Positions 55,680 to 64,000 of a stretch of DNA of 64,000 nt are shown one piece after another; within the stretch, counting starts at the first letter, position 1; each line of letters starts with the position of its first letter. Made by a program: the position numbers and the translations under genes. The stretch covers positions 1,214,765 through 1,278,764 of the forward strand of contig SDOX01000005.1 of assembly GCA_004565275.1 (NCBI GenBank). The letters run 5' to 3'. Under the pieces are notes generated by a model. That model was not told the origin of the DNA. It saw only the letters and a program-made list of their open reading frames with translations, and did no database searches. Source of the DNA: Nannochloropsis salina CCMP1776. Taxonomy: Eukaryota; Sar; Eustigmatophyceae; Eustigmatales; Monodopsidaceae.

Positions 55680-58454
55680 ATGAGCTCGTACTTGACTTCT
55701 CTCTTATCCAGCGCGTTCGGATCAGGCGCCGCGTTCGACTCCTCCGATGAAAGTGACGGTGAAAATTGCAACCCTACAACGACGCAATGCCCCACTAAGG
55801 TCAACGTGGGCGAACCCCCTCAGAGCGGCATTGTGAAAAGGTATGCCGCGGACAGCGGCTGCAGCAGTGTGCATTGGCTTAGCGTAGAGACTGATGAGAA
55901 AGAAGCACGTGTCGTGTGCGACCAGCGGGCAGCAAAAGAAGTATTGAGCAAATGCAGCGACACCACGCCTTTGAACCTCATCTCGATTTTTGGTGCGGCG
56001 CGTCAAGGCAAGTCATTCCTGATGAACATGCTAGCGGGAGAAGACCGTTTGTTCAAGATTTCGTCATCTCAGGATCCATGCACCCAGGGTGTGGATATCT
56101 CCCGCAAAGTCGTATCGTGGGGTGCTTTTCATCGGCGGGATGGCATCGCCTTGAAGGAGAAACCCGACCGTCGCTCGCTGGCCAACGCCACGTCAGAGAC
56201 GGCACCCAAGATTGCTTTCGTGGACGTGGAGGGACAAGGAGACAGGGATTTGACGTATGACGCGAACTTGGTGTGCCCGGTGGTGTTGACAAGCCGTTGC
56301 GTCCTCTTCAATTGGAAAGACTCGCTGCAAAGGGACCGCGTCTTGAACCTCCTGGCCGTCATGCAACGGGCAGCTTTCAACGTGGCGACGGAGGAGGAAG
56401 GAGCGGATGGCGGGCCTGGAGGCATGCCGCAGAGCAAGATTTTCGGACACCTGCACATCGTCTTCCGGGACTGGTCCTACCAAGGGACGCGGGAGAGCGT
56501 GTACAGCACCCTCTTCACGCCGGAGCGTTCTTTGGTTGCTGACGCCGTGGCCCGGAATCAGATCCGATCCGTCCTGGAGGGGGCCTTTGAGTCCATCACC
56601 ATCTGGCTTCTGCCGCCGCCCGTGGACCGGACCACCGATTTGCACAAGGAATTGCGGGAAAGCGACCTGAGCGACGGATTCAAGGCGCAAGTCCAGGCCC
56701 TCCGCCACGTTTTGGCGGAGCAGGTGAAAACGCCGCAGCATTTTTGCGGCAAAATCCTCACAGGCCCCAAGATTGCCGCCCTGGTGCCTTCCTTGGTGCA
56801 GACGCTGAACGCGGGGGAGCAGGTGTTGCCACGGTCGGCCTACGCGAATTTGATTGTGTCGGAGATATCCCGTGTTCAAATCTCCTACTTGAAGAAGCTC
56901 CAGAAGGTGTTGGCGTCTGTCAAAGAGAAGGCCACATCCACACCCGTCACGACGTTGGAGCTCCAGGGCCGTGTGGACCGGGAAATCCATGTTTTGCAGC
57001 GGGCATTCGACCGCTGGCTGCACTCCTTGGGTGCCTCTTCCATCACCGCCGAGGCCGCCGAGAAATTCCACCAGCACTGCCAGAAAGGGGCAGAGGAGGT
57101 GTTGGCCTTGAATCAGGAGCACCTTTTGGCAGCGCATGTGCACGCGGCGGGGAAGACGGCGATGCACGACTTCGACGAAGCCTTTACCGCGTCGATCCTG
57201 GCTCGACTGCCCATGGCGCCCGAGAGGGTGGTGGCTCGGCACGGGGAGGCGCTGAGAGAGGCGGAGGAGCGGGTGCTGGCGGTGGTCAAGGGCGAAACGA
57301 CGACCCACGCCCTGCCCGTCCCGGACGTCTTGTCCTCCTTACAGAACCACGCGGCCTTGGCCCTGAGCAAAGTGGAGGCTTGGAACCAAGAGGCCTTGGG
57401 GCAGGTGCGGGAGCAAGAGCAGGCGGCGTTCGAAGAGGCCAAGACCGGTTTTCAGAACGTGTTTTTCCTCGCCCTCAAGAAATTGAACGCTCGAGGATAC
57501 CCCATTGAAGAAACGGAGTTCACCGAGGCGTACGCGGCTGCCCTTACCACCGCGACAGAGTCGCTGCGACAAAGCATGCACCCGGAACTTTCCTCCCCCA
57601 CGCGGTATAAAGAATTGGAGGGCTTTTTGAAGGGCGCGTGCGAGGCCGTCAAGGGGGAGCAAGGAGCCATGTACCAATTGGGAACCACCAAAGGACTCCT
57701 GGAAAGGGCCAGGGCGGAGGCAGAGTCGGAAATTGGTCGGCTGAAAGAAATGGCGCGAAAAGAACGGGAAAGGCTGCAGGGGGAGCTGGAGGACGCACAG
57801 GCTGAAGTCGGGCGCCTGCGGGGGGAGAAAGAAACAGCAGGAAGGGCACAGGCGGTCGCAGTCCAGGATTTGAAAGAGCAGGCCAGGCGGGCAGCGGCCG
57901 AGGGGGAGAAGTGGGAGGCAAGAGTCAGGGTCCTGGAGAAGGCCTTGGCGGAGGAGAGGGAAGGCTGGGGCCGGGCCCGAGCGACCCTGGAGGAGGAGCG
58001 GGCAGCTCTGGCGAAGCAAGTGGATATGCTGCAGGCACAGGCGTCGCAGGCGCTCAGGAAGCGCAAGGCGGTCGAGGAAGAGGCAGAACGGGTCGTCAAG
58101 GCCCGCCACGCCAGGCCGGCCTCCCTGGTTACGATGGAGGCAAGCGGGGGGGCGGAGGGGGCAACGGGCGAGAAGGAGGAGGACGAGGCTGAGGACAAGG
58201 TTCGGACGGGCATGGAAGTGGAGGAAGAGGACACGTCCGTGGTAAGGGAAGGCGTGAGAGCGCGTGTGGGTGGGAAGCAGAAAGGTAAGGCTGCCGGGGC
58301 CCCGGGGGGGGGCGCGACGAAACGAGGCAAAGGCCGTGCGGTCGGCCAAACAAGCCCCGAAGCGCAGCGTCAAGTGCTGGAACGAGCGCGGGAAGAGGAA
58401 CGAAAACGGATAGAAGAGAGCACGGCCAAACGCGTGACCCGCGCCCGTCGATAG
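55680..58454 (+). CDS. Guanylate-binding-protein-like large GTPase
   Basis: 924 residues, single exon, ATG at 55680. The GTPase domain spans about 60-330: P-loop GAARQGKSFLMNML near 108, a threonine in DPCTQGVDISRKV, switch II DVEGQGDRD, and FRDW at the base-contact position (the R-D motif used by GBPs instead of NKxD). Residues 330-640 are helical, as in the GBP middle domain, and 640-850 form a long coiled coil (KGLLERARAEAESEIGRLKE onward). The C-terminus is strongly basic (GKQKGKAAGAPGG, TKRGKGRAVG, KRVTRARR). GBPs are dynamin-like GTPases that assemble on membranes; no transmembrane span or CaaX box is seen, and the basic end could be a nuclear-localisation or membrane-charge signal. Role unknown. 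Confidence 0.87.
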   Translation: MSSYLTSLLSSAFGSGAAFDSSDESDGENCNPTTTQCPTKVNVGEPPQSGIVKRYAADSGCSSVHWLSVETDEKEARVVCDQRAAKEVLSKCSDTTPLNLISIFGAARQGKSFLMNMLAGEDRLFKISSSQDPCTQGVDISRKVVSWGAFHRRDGIALKEKPDRRSLANATSETAPKIAFVDVEGQGDRDLTYDANLVCPVVLTSRCVLFNWKDSLQRDRVLNLLAVMQRAAFNVATEEEGADGGPGGMPQSKIFGHLHIVFRDWSYQGTRESVYSTLFTPERSLVADAVARNQIRSVLEGAFESITIWLLPPPVDRTTDLHKELRESDLSDGFKAQVQALRHVLAEQVKTPQHFCGKILTGPKIAALVPSLVQTLNAGEQVLPRSAYANLIVSEISRVQISYLKKLQKVLASVKEKATSTPVTTLELQGRVDREIHVLQRAFDRWLHSLGASSITAEAAEKFHQHCQKGAEEVLALNQEHLLAAHVHAAGKTAMHDFDEAFTASILARLPMAPERVVARHGEALREAEERVLAVVKGETTTHALPVPDVLSSLQNHAALALSKVEAWNQEALGQVREQEQAAFEEAKTGFQNVFFLALKKLNARGYPIEETEFTEAYAAALTTATESLRQSMHPELSSPTRYKELEGFLKGACEAVKGEQGAMYQLGTTKGLLERARAEAESEIGRLKEMARKERERLQGELEDAQAEVGRLRGEKETAGRAQAVAVQDLKEQARRAAAEGEKWEARVRVLEKALAEEREGWGRARATLEEERAALAKQVDMLQAQASQALRKRKAVEEEAERVVKARHARPASLVTMEASGGAEGATGEKEEDEAEDKVRTGMEVEEEDTSVVREGVRARVGGKQKGKAAGAPGGGATKRGKGRAVGQTSPEAQRQVLERAREEERKRIEESTAKRVTRARR

Positions 58455-58815
58455 AGTCGACGGAAGGGCGTGGGGGGGGGAGGGGGAGGGGGAGGGATCA
58501 TCAGAGCAAAAGCTGGGCAAGGCGAATGAATAAAAAATACATACTGTCTACTGTGTGAGGGCATCCGTGTGTGCTCAGGGATGGCTCAAGCAGGGAGTCA
58601 CGATGGTCGAAAGCAGGAAAAAACGCACGACACGGACGCATGCGAAAAGAGGGTCCCGCGCCGAGGCACGGAGTAACGAAAAGAAAGCACATCCATCACA
58701 TGCACGTACTTCGTTGTTGGGTTCTTTCTCTCGTCCCGCTCAACCACCTGGCACTCGCGTCGAACATGAGCCTATTCCTATCACATTTCAGCCCATCCAC
58801 GCCAGAGACCAAAGC
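58455..58815. other. Intergenic with G-tracts after GBP stop
   Basis: Converging 3' ends of the GBP-like gene and the small plastid protein. Bases 58470-58498 hold four G-runs separated by single A residues, in the sense strand of the GBP transcript; a quadruplex-forming 3' UTR element is likely if transcribed. Confidence 0.5.
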
Positions 58816-59491
58816 CTATTTCCGTTCAGGGGGTTCGTAGGGCTGCGCGGCGAGGTAAAGGGAGAAAACGATGGCCAAAGAGATCGACATTCCGACAGCC
58901 GTGGGGATGAAAAACTGTAGCCACGGGGTGTTGCCAATGCTGGCCGCAATTTCGTCCACGGTGGAAAAATAATCCGCAATGAGGGTCGTGGAGGAAGGGG
59001 GAGATGCGACAGAGGAAGCAGCCGTGCTAAACCCGTCGCTTTCAAAGGCTTGTAAGGGCCCCCAAGAGGCAGCGGGGGTATATCTTCTTGTGATAGGCGG
59101 GCCTGTACAGGAGGGAAGGGGAGGGGGTGTTGGCAAGCAATGTTCAGGGGCATGTCCGAGATATGCAATTCAAGGGTAGCAGGAAAGAGAAGGGGCGAGA
59201 CGGTACGATAGCTTATTTTTCCGCATGATTGCTTGGTTGACGCTCCGATATAGCCACCCAAACGCTAGGAAAAAGAATCAGGAAGTTCTTGAACTTACAA
59301 AACTAACTCTCTTCCCCCCTGCTCTCGATCTTTTCATCCCGTCCTCTTTGGGAAGATGTCAGCTATTTTCTCCCATTACCCGACGTACCTTGTGTCTTTG
59401 GGGCCAGGAATGCTTGCGCTAGAAAAGTCGTGAGTACGAATGCTAGTGCTAATGCTGTGCGCGAGGATCGTCGCGCTGCTCCGGCCATCAT
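58816..59491 (-). CDS. Small plastid-targeted single-span membrane protein
   Basis: Exons 59389-59491 and 58816-59102 (286-nt intron, donor GTACGT, acceptor CTGTACAG, phase 1) give 129 residues. Exon 1 is a near-textbook ochrophyte plastid leader: MMAGAARRSSRTALALAFVL, then LAQAFLAPK with the A-Q-A-F-L-A-P cleavage motif. Exon 2 starts with a transit-like part (ITRRYTPAASWGPL), then ADYFSTVDEIAASIG, and one strong hydrophobic span (FIPTAVGMSISLAIVFSLYL) near the C-terminus, ending AAQPYEPPERK. The layout is like small nuclear-encoded thylakoid subunits of photosystems, but I do not recognise the family. The second of the two adjacent ATGs at 59488 is equally possible as start. Confidence 0.72.
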
Positions 59492-59941
59492 GTTTGTGCA
59501 CACAGACGGACGGTGGAGATCAGGTGGGGAGGGGGTGTACAAGGACGTACGGAGGCAAATTTATCAACCACCTGAAAAAACAAGGGAAGGTATGAAGTCA
59601 GCACAATCCGCACACCTCACTGTATCACAGAGATAGTGAGTGACGGGATCAGACCGAGAATGGAGGATTGTCCTCCAAGTCAACGCGTGGATCTTGCTTT
59701 GTTTTTGCTGCCCCCCAGGCGACAGGACGCAGTGTGAGCTCCATCGATGTTCCAACACGATCTGCAGGAGCCGCTTTTTCTCGAATGGTGTGGGACCGGG
59801 GCGGCACTCCCACGTTCCTCGACTCACTACTTGATACTTCCAGACAGGTGCGGTGCTTGAGCTGACCCTCGGGAAATTTACGAGCATGGCAACCAGGTAT
59901 GCAGTGCGTGCGAGGCACCTTTCTTAACCTCCTCTCTCGTA
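59492..59941. promoter_or_regulatory. Divergent promoter, plastid protein and ankyrin-TPR gene
   Basis: 450 bases between opposing start codons. No RNA gene or repeat seen. Confidence 0.4.
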
Positions 59942-61489
59942 ATGCGGAGTCTAATCCATCGTCAACATTCCCTATACCCCCTCAGCTCGTCCCACTCATC
60001 CCAAGATAACAATGAAGACGACCAAGATAAAGCTAGTCAGGGTCAAGCGGCTTTACATGCTCGGACGTTTCTGACGCAGCTAGTGGACGCGGCGGCTAGC
60101 GACGATGCTGCGAAGCTGGATTCCTTACTTCAGGAAGAAAAGGACCGGCATCCCGACTTAGAGGACGACTCCGCCGCTATTTTGCGGCAATACAAGGATG
60201 GAAATGGTCGCACAGCGCTGCATTTTGCTTGTCATGCGGGTCAAGTGGAGATGGTTCGACATATTTTGGACCTGGCGCCTGAGGGTGTAAGCTGGGAAGA
60301 CGATAAGGGTGACACGCCTTTGATTCTAGCCGCAGCTGGCGGTGGCGATGGAAATACAAGTAGTCGCAAAGATTTACTTGAGGTCTTGCTGGATAGGGGA
60401 GCGGACCCCAATCATGGCCCCGTGAAGGATGATGAACACGACGGTGCACGTGCCTTGCACCATGTTGCCGGGCACGACGACGTGGAGGCCGTTCGTACTT
60501 TGCTTCGGCATGGCAGCGATGTCAACGCCGCTGCAGGCACTGGCACACCGTTGCACTGGGCGAGTGCAGAAGGTGCGAAAGCGTCCTTGGAAGCCCTGAT
60601 CGAGACGGGAGGCGATGTGGACGCAGTGAACGATCAGGGACTGTCTCCCATCATCCTCGCAGCCGCTCACGGGTGCGGCGGTTGCGTTGCGCTGCTTGCC
60701 AAGGGTGGTGCCGATGTCGGATTTATTTTGTCGGGTGCGGGGTTGACGGCGCTGCACATGATGGCAGAGTATGGATCCTTGGATGGCGTTCAGGCGATAT
60801 TAGCCACGGGGGCAACCGGGGTGGCCTGTGCAGTGCAGGAGAGTGAAAATGGCAAGCCGATCCATCTAGCTGCATGGGCCGCACACAAAGACGTGGTGGA
60901 GACCTTGCTCCCCTATTCGGACGTCAAGGAGACGGTGGAGGAACTCATGAGCTGGGGGCGGGCGAGGGCAGCGGCCTACGAAGAGGAGAAAGGTAGGTCT
61001 TCCGATCACACCATGCTACGGCCCGAACAAGATTCCAGACACAGCAGTGGAGTGCACTTACCCCCCCCCGCAGCCTCGGCGGCGGACGTGGAAACGGCGT
61101 TGCGACTGAAAGAGACGGCGAACCGTCACTTCGTTGCTGGCGAGTACGGTCAAGCCCTCCCCTTGTATGACGAATCCATCGGGCTGAACGGACGGGACTC
61201 TGCCTTGTGGAGTAACCGTTCTGGGTGCCTGTTGAAGCTGGGACGTCCTGAAGACGCATTGAGGGACGCAGAAACGGCCCGGGCACTGAAACCGGACTGG
61301 CCTAAAGCCTGTTTCCGCATGGCGGAGGCACGCTTAGCACTGGAGAGGTACGAAGATGCGGCCTTGGCAGCTTATGAAGGTATCCAGCTGGACTCGGGGA
61401 ACCAGGCACTGCACAAGATACTGAAAACCGCGATAGAGCTTGGAAGGGCGGAGCACCAGAAGAAAGTCAAAGAACGGGAAGGGAGATAA
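59942..61489 (+). CDS. Ankyrin-repeat plus TPR protein (chaperone-binding type)
   Basis: 515 residues, single exon, ATG at 59942. Residues about 80-340 are ankyrin repeats (GRTALHFACHAGQVEMVRH, GDTPLILAAAGGG, ARALHHVAGHDDVEAV, GTPLHWASAEGAKASLE, LTALHMMAEYGSLDGV, GKPIHLAAWAAHKDVV). A polar linker leads to three TPRs at about 385-500: LKETANRHFVAGEYGQAL, SALWSNRSGCLLKLGRPEDA and WPKACFRMAEARLALERYED. The residues K-x3-N, N of SNRS and K-x3-R make up an intact dicarboxylate clamp, which binds the EEVD tails of Hsp90/Hsp70. It is thus probably a co-chaperone whose ankyrin part selects the client. No signal or membrane span. Confidence 0.88.
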   Translation: MRSLIHRQHSLYPLSSSHSSQDNNEDDQDKASQGQAALHARTFLTQLVDAAASDDAAKLDSLLQEEKDRHPDLEDDSAAILRQYKDGNGRTALHFACHAGQVEMVRHILDLAPEGVSWEDDKGDTPLILAAAGGGDGNTSSRKDLLEVLLDRGADPNHGPVKDDEHDGARALHHVAGHDDVEAVRTLLRHGSDVNAAAGTGTPLHWASAEGAKASLEALIETGGDVDAVNDQGLSPIILAAAHGCGGCVALLAKGGADVGFILSGAGLTALHMMAEYGSLDGVQAILATGATGVACAVQESENGKPIHLAAWAAHKDVVETLLPYSDVKETVEELMSWGRARAAAYEEEKGRSSDHTMLRPEQDSRHSSGVHLPPPAASAADVETALRLKETANRHFVAGEYGQALPLYDESIGLNGRDSALWSNRSGCLLKLGRPEDALRDAETARALKPDWPKACFRMAEARLALERYEDAALAAYEGIQLDSGNQALHKILKTAIELGRAEHQKKVKEREGR

Positions 61490-61661
61490 TGGAACTTGGA
61501 AAGCGGGGGATAAAACATCGAACACTCAAAACATTGTAACAAGCAGAATATCAGTACATACAAAATACAGCGTTACTTTCCCTTGGCCTCCAACTATAGA
61601 TCCCCGTCATGCACACCTCCCCTTCCGTCCCTCTTCCCTCCCCTCGTCGCCCGTTTATCTC

Positions 61662-62510
61662 TCAGTCCACACGCAGGTACTGGATGGTGATGTGCGCGCC
61701 CTGGGTGAAATTGGTCCACCCAGGATACTGAGCATGTAAATGTAACGCCAAGGCACGCCCTGGCCGCACGGCCGATATCAAATCGCCCCCATCCGACTGT
61801 ACTCCTTCCTCTTTGGATTCTTCGTCGACCTGCGCCTTGCCCCTCGGCGAGGCGAGGGGCCCGACGAAGGTCTTCTCATGCGTCTGCCATATCTTCACGG
61901 CGTGCAAATTCCGATACACCTCCGTACCCACTACCACCCGTGGGATCCCCTGCTCTGTGGTGCTCGTCGGGGAGCTCGACTCCACCACCAAAGCTTCCCC
62001 CCATGTGTAACTGCCAATGTACGTGCCACGTAGGTGCGGATGCTCACTGCTCCATCCTTGATCATGGGACGTTACCGATATACGGGCACCCACAACCTGA
62101 TGCCCGTGAAGATTCGTCGGGATGGGGTGTGTCAGGTACGCGAAATTTCCATTTGAGATCCGGACGGGTTCTTCTTTGCTCAGCGTCATTTCTTTGTACG
62201 AGCCAGCAAAATGCAAGATGAGGGGAAGTACCTCACACGGCACGGGCGCCCGGTGAGAGGCTTTGTCGCCATTGGACAGAGCATCCCACAAAGCGTCAAT
62301 GTAGCCCGGGCGCTTCAAAGCTTCGGAGACTGCTGTTTGAAATGCCCACGGGTTGTGCCGCGACAGCCGCATAGGTCGACGGCCATAGGACGAGTGAAGA
62401 TTCTCTCCACGATATGCAGGGCCGGAATTATTGGACGATGATAGAGCAGGGCGTGAGGATTGCGACCTTGAGGAATTTGCTTGGACGCTAGAGCTGATAG
62501 AGGCACCCAT
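61662..62510 (-). CDS. F-box-like protein with N-myristoylation start
   Basis: 282 residues from the ATG at 62510; the frame runs 4 codons further without ATG. The start MGASISSS fits the N-myristoylation consensus (Gly2, Ser6). After a Ser-rich stretch comes an F-box-like helix pair (VPCEVLPLILHFAGSYKEM). The second half has a conserved beta-rich module: ARISVTSHDQGWSSEHP, GTYIGSYTWGEALVV, VYRNLHAVKIWQTHEKTF, then HAQYPGWTNFTQGAHI. I know this module only as an uncharacterised domain in fungal and algal proteins. A substrate adaptor attached to a membrane by a lipid is the simplest reading, but the F-box call is weak. Confidence 0.72.
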   Translation of the reverse strand: MGASISSSVQANSSRSQSSRPALSSSNNSGPAYRGENLHSSYGRRPMRLSRHNPWAFQTAVSEALKRPGYIDALWDALSNGDKASHRAPVPCEVLPLILHFAGSYKEMTLSKEEPVRISNGNFAYLTHPIPTNLHGHQVVGARISVTSHDQGWSSEHPHLRGTYIGSYTWGEALVVESSSPTSTTEQGIPRVVVGTEVYRNLHAVKIWQTHEKTFVGPLASPRGKAQVDEESKEEGVQSDGGDLISAVRPGRALALHLHAQYPGWTNFTQGAHITIQYLRVD

Positions 62511-63152
62511 GTGTACGAACACGGCTGCTTGGTGAGACCTGTGAAGCTACTACTGAGGCGGATAGAACAATGGCATGAGTGAAGTTGCCTATCCAGGAAG
62601 AATTTGCGAACGAGATCCGTACAGAACATATGTCCGTCCCCGGTGTGGCCATAGTGGTGTCTATTTAGCTGTGCAACGATTTAAAAGTAAGGCTGTTCAC
62701 ATCCTGTTTGCGGGCAAGATGAAAAGTCCCTGATTTACAATGGCCGGCACGGAATTTTAAATCGCGGCCTTGAACGTCACATATTCTCGTCATAGGTTGG
62801 TGAATATGACCAGCCATGTTCACCAAATCTGCACATCAAATGAAGCACACAAGCGTTTGTTGCCGGGTGCCGTTGGGGGCTAAGCAGGAATTTGATTTGT
62901 GCGTCCGTCTGGCTCGACACTTTGCTAAAGGGGGTGAGGAGGTTATCAACGTCTCTTATCTTCATTCTTGACTAAGCCCAAGGTACATGCGTGCGGGGCG
63001 TGATGGCAAGACACGGAGGGGAAAATACTACAATATGTTTTTCATGTAGAGGGATGAGGTACATTTTGTGGCGATTTCTCGGCGACTCCCGTCAGGTTGC
63101 CTGTCCCTTGCTCTCTTATACACCTTTCCACCTCCTTACGGCAGTACAGGAC
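62511..63152. promoter_or_regulatory. Divergent region, F-box-like and PCC1 genes
   Basis: About 640 bases between start codons. The stretch just before 63153 resembles a leader ending in a CAG acceptor (TACGGCAGTACAG), so PCC1 may have a 5' UTR intron. Confidence 0.4.
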
Positions 63153-63548
63153 ATGGCATCGTTAAAGGACCCGGAGGCAATCTTACATCACTGGTGAGTA
63201 ATACGATGCGCTGCAGTGCTTGTGAAATTGCATCTTGTAGATTAAATGGGGTGGTTTTGCCAATGCCACGATTGATTCTTACTCGAGAATTTTTGTATTG
63301 ATAGTCGAATAAGTCTCCACTTGCCTAGCTCTAGTAAGGCTCAGCTAATACAAGATGTCTTGGAAGTCGATGAGGAGCTGCAACCAGACAAAGTTTGTAA
63401 ATCATTCGCTGTGGAGGGGTCAGCGCTGAATGTGCATCTGGTGTCATGTGACCTGAAAGTCCTAAGGGTTGCTGTGTCCTCTTTCTACGACATGCTTACG
63501 GTGGCTCTTAAAACTCTGCTGCAGTTCGACAACGAAAATGGACTTTAA
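63153..63548 (+). CDS. PCC1: KEOPS/EKC complex subunit PCC1 (LAGE3)
   Basis: Exons 63153-63193 and 63329-63548 (intron 135 nt, donor GTGAGT, acceptor GCCTAG, phase 2) give 86 residues, the size of yeast Pcc1. The second exon matches the family: AQLIQDVLEVDEELQPDKV, FAVEGSALNVHLVSCDLKVL, then LRVAVSSFYDMLTVALKTLL. Pcc1 dimerises and holds together the KEOPS complex that makes the t6A modification of ANN-decoding tRNAs. The first exon (MASLKDPEAILHHC) is short and does not clearly supply the first beta strand of the fold, so the start is less sure. A second acceptor six bases downstream (63334) would also keep the frame. Divergent from the F-box-like gene. Confidence 0.75.
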
Positions 63549-64000
63549 CAGGACCTGAGGTTCACCTCGTACCTACTTTGCTGAACAGGTTGGGATTCGT
63601 GGAAAAGCTCCGGGGAAGGCGATGTATATATTGGTGGAAAATCTTTCCCACGTGAAGGGCCGCGTCCGTACCTTGCACGGAACTTTGAAGCATGTAAAAA
63701 CCTTCAACTTAAGCGTTAAAACACATTATGATCTGACTGATGGACGCTGAGAGAGTTGCTCGGATTTAGGGTGTTTGTTTTCAAAGATCATTGGGTCTTC
63801 CTTTGATCTGCCACACTTGACGGACCTCGCATGCCGGAAAACCAAATTTCTTGGTGGCGAACACAACTGTTTTCTCTTTCCAATTCATTACTCCTTCAAA
63901 TGATTTATATCAAATACCCTTATTGCTCCCCGCCTTTACCCATACTTGCCCCGGTTGTGTGTACTTTAGGGCTTTCTTTTGTACAGTGGCGCCTTGACGC
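63549..64000. other. End of window, 3' side of PCC1
   Basis: AT-rich sequence after the PCC1 stop. No gene recognised before the window ends. Confidence 0.4.

Noticed and set aside
57339-58520. 393-codon minus-strand frame opposite the GBP coiled coil
   Set aside because: Leu/Phe/Pro-rich antisense of Glu/Lys/Arg codons; no start context or domain.
1-64000. CRISPR arrays, insertion sequences, retroelements, virus-like genes
   Set aside because: No repeat-spacer pattern, no transposase, reverse transcriptase, integrase or capsid-like frame, and no paired terminal repeats noticed.

Overview
The window is nuclear DNA of a eukaryote. Coding exons are GC-rich and long, introns are short (about 110-290 nt) with GT-AG borders, intergenic DNA is AT-richer, and the gene content is purely eukaryotic (GCN1, CDC50, NDUFAF1, HVA22/REEP, PCC1). 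Several preproteins start with a signal peptide followed by a transit-like stretch with an A-x-A-F or S-A-F type junction (AQAFLAP, PSAF, ANAF), as in plastid proteins of algae with a secondary red plastid. A compact photosynthetic stramenopile fits best. A eustigmatophyte of the Nannochloropsis/Microchloropsis type is my inference, not a proof.

Twenty-five protein-coding loci are supported, one of them cut by the left edge. In order they are: apyrase C-terminus (+); very long patatin-like phospholipase (-); hemerythrin/CHY/RING ubiquitin ligase of the BRUTUS/HRZ type (-); SET/NAP histone chaperone (+); PDZ plus double-LysM protein (-); phytyl-ester-synthase-like hydrolase (-); complex I assembly factor NDUFAF1/CIA30 (-); small HEPN-like protein with a CaaX end (+); LYR-ApaG fusion (-); LarE-like sulfur transferase (-); saccharopine-dehydrogenase-like reductase (+); La-module protein (+); low-complexity protein with a twinned TVQELK motif (-); CDC50 flippase subunit in eight exons (-); HVA22/REEP protein (+); small membrane protein (-); SAM methyltransferase (+); plastid DUF760 protein (-); PPP-family phosphatase (-); GCN1 (-); GBP-like GTPase (+); small plastid membrane protein (-); ankyrin-TPR protein (+); F-box-like protein with an N-myristoylation start (-); KEOPS subunit PCC1 (+).

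For most multi-exon genes I rebuilt the exon chain by hand: each junction has GT-AG borders, the phases match, and the joined protein restores the family alignment. The genes are not organised by pathway. Many are arranged head to head with 0.3-1 kb between start codons, which suggests shared promoters (for example LarE/reductase, GCN1/GBP, CIA30/HEPN, BRUTUS/NAP). Themes present are iron and organelle biology (HRZ, LYR, CIA30), translation and tRNA (GCN1, La protein, PCC1), lipid and membrane biology (patatin, CDC50, HVA22, ester synthase) and plastid proteins.

I found no rRNA or tRNA gene, no CRISPR array and no transposon or virus-like element. Repeats are limited to simple purine/pyrimidine tracts and one CAG/CAA run.
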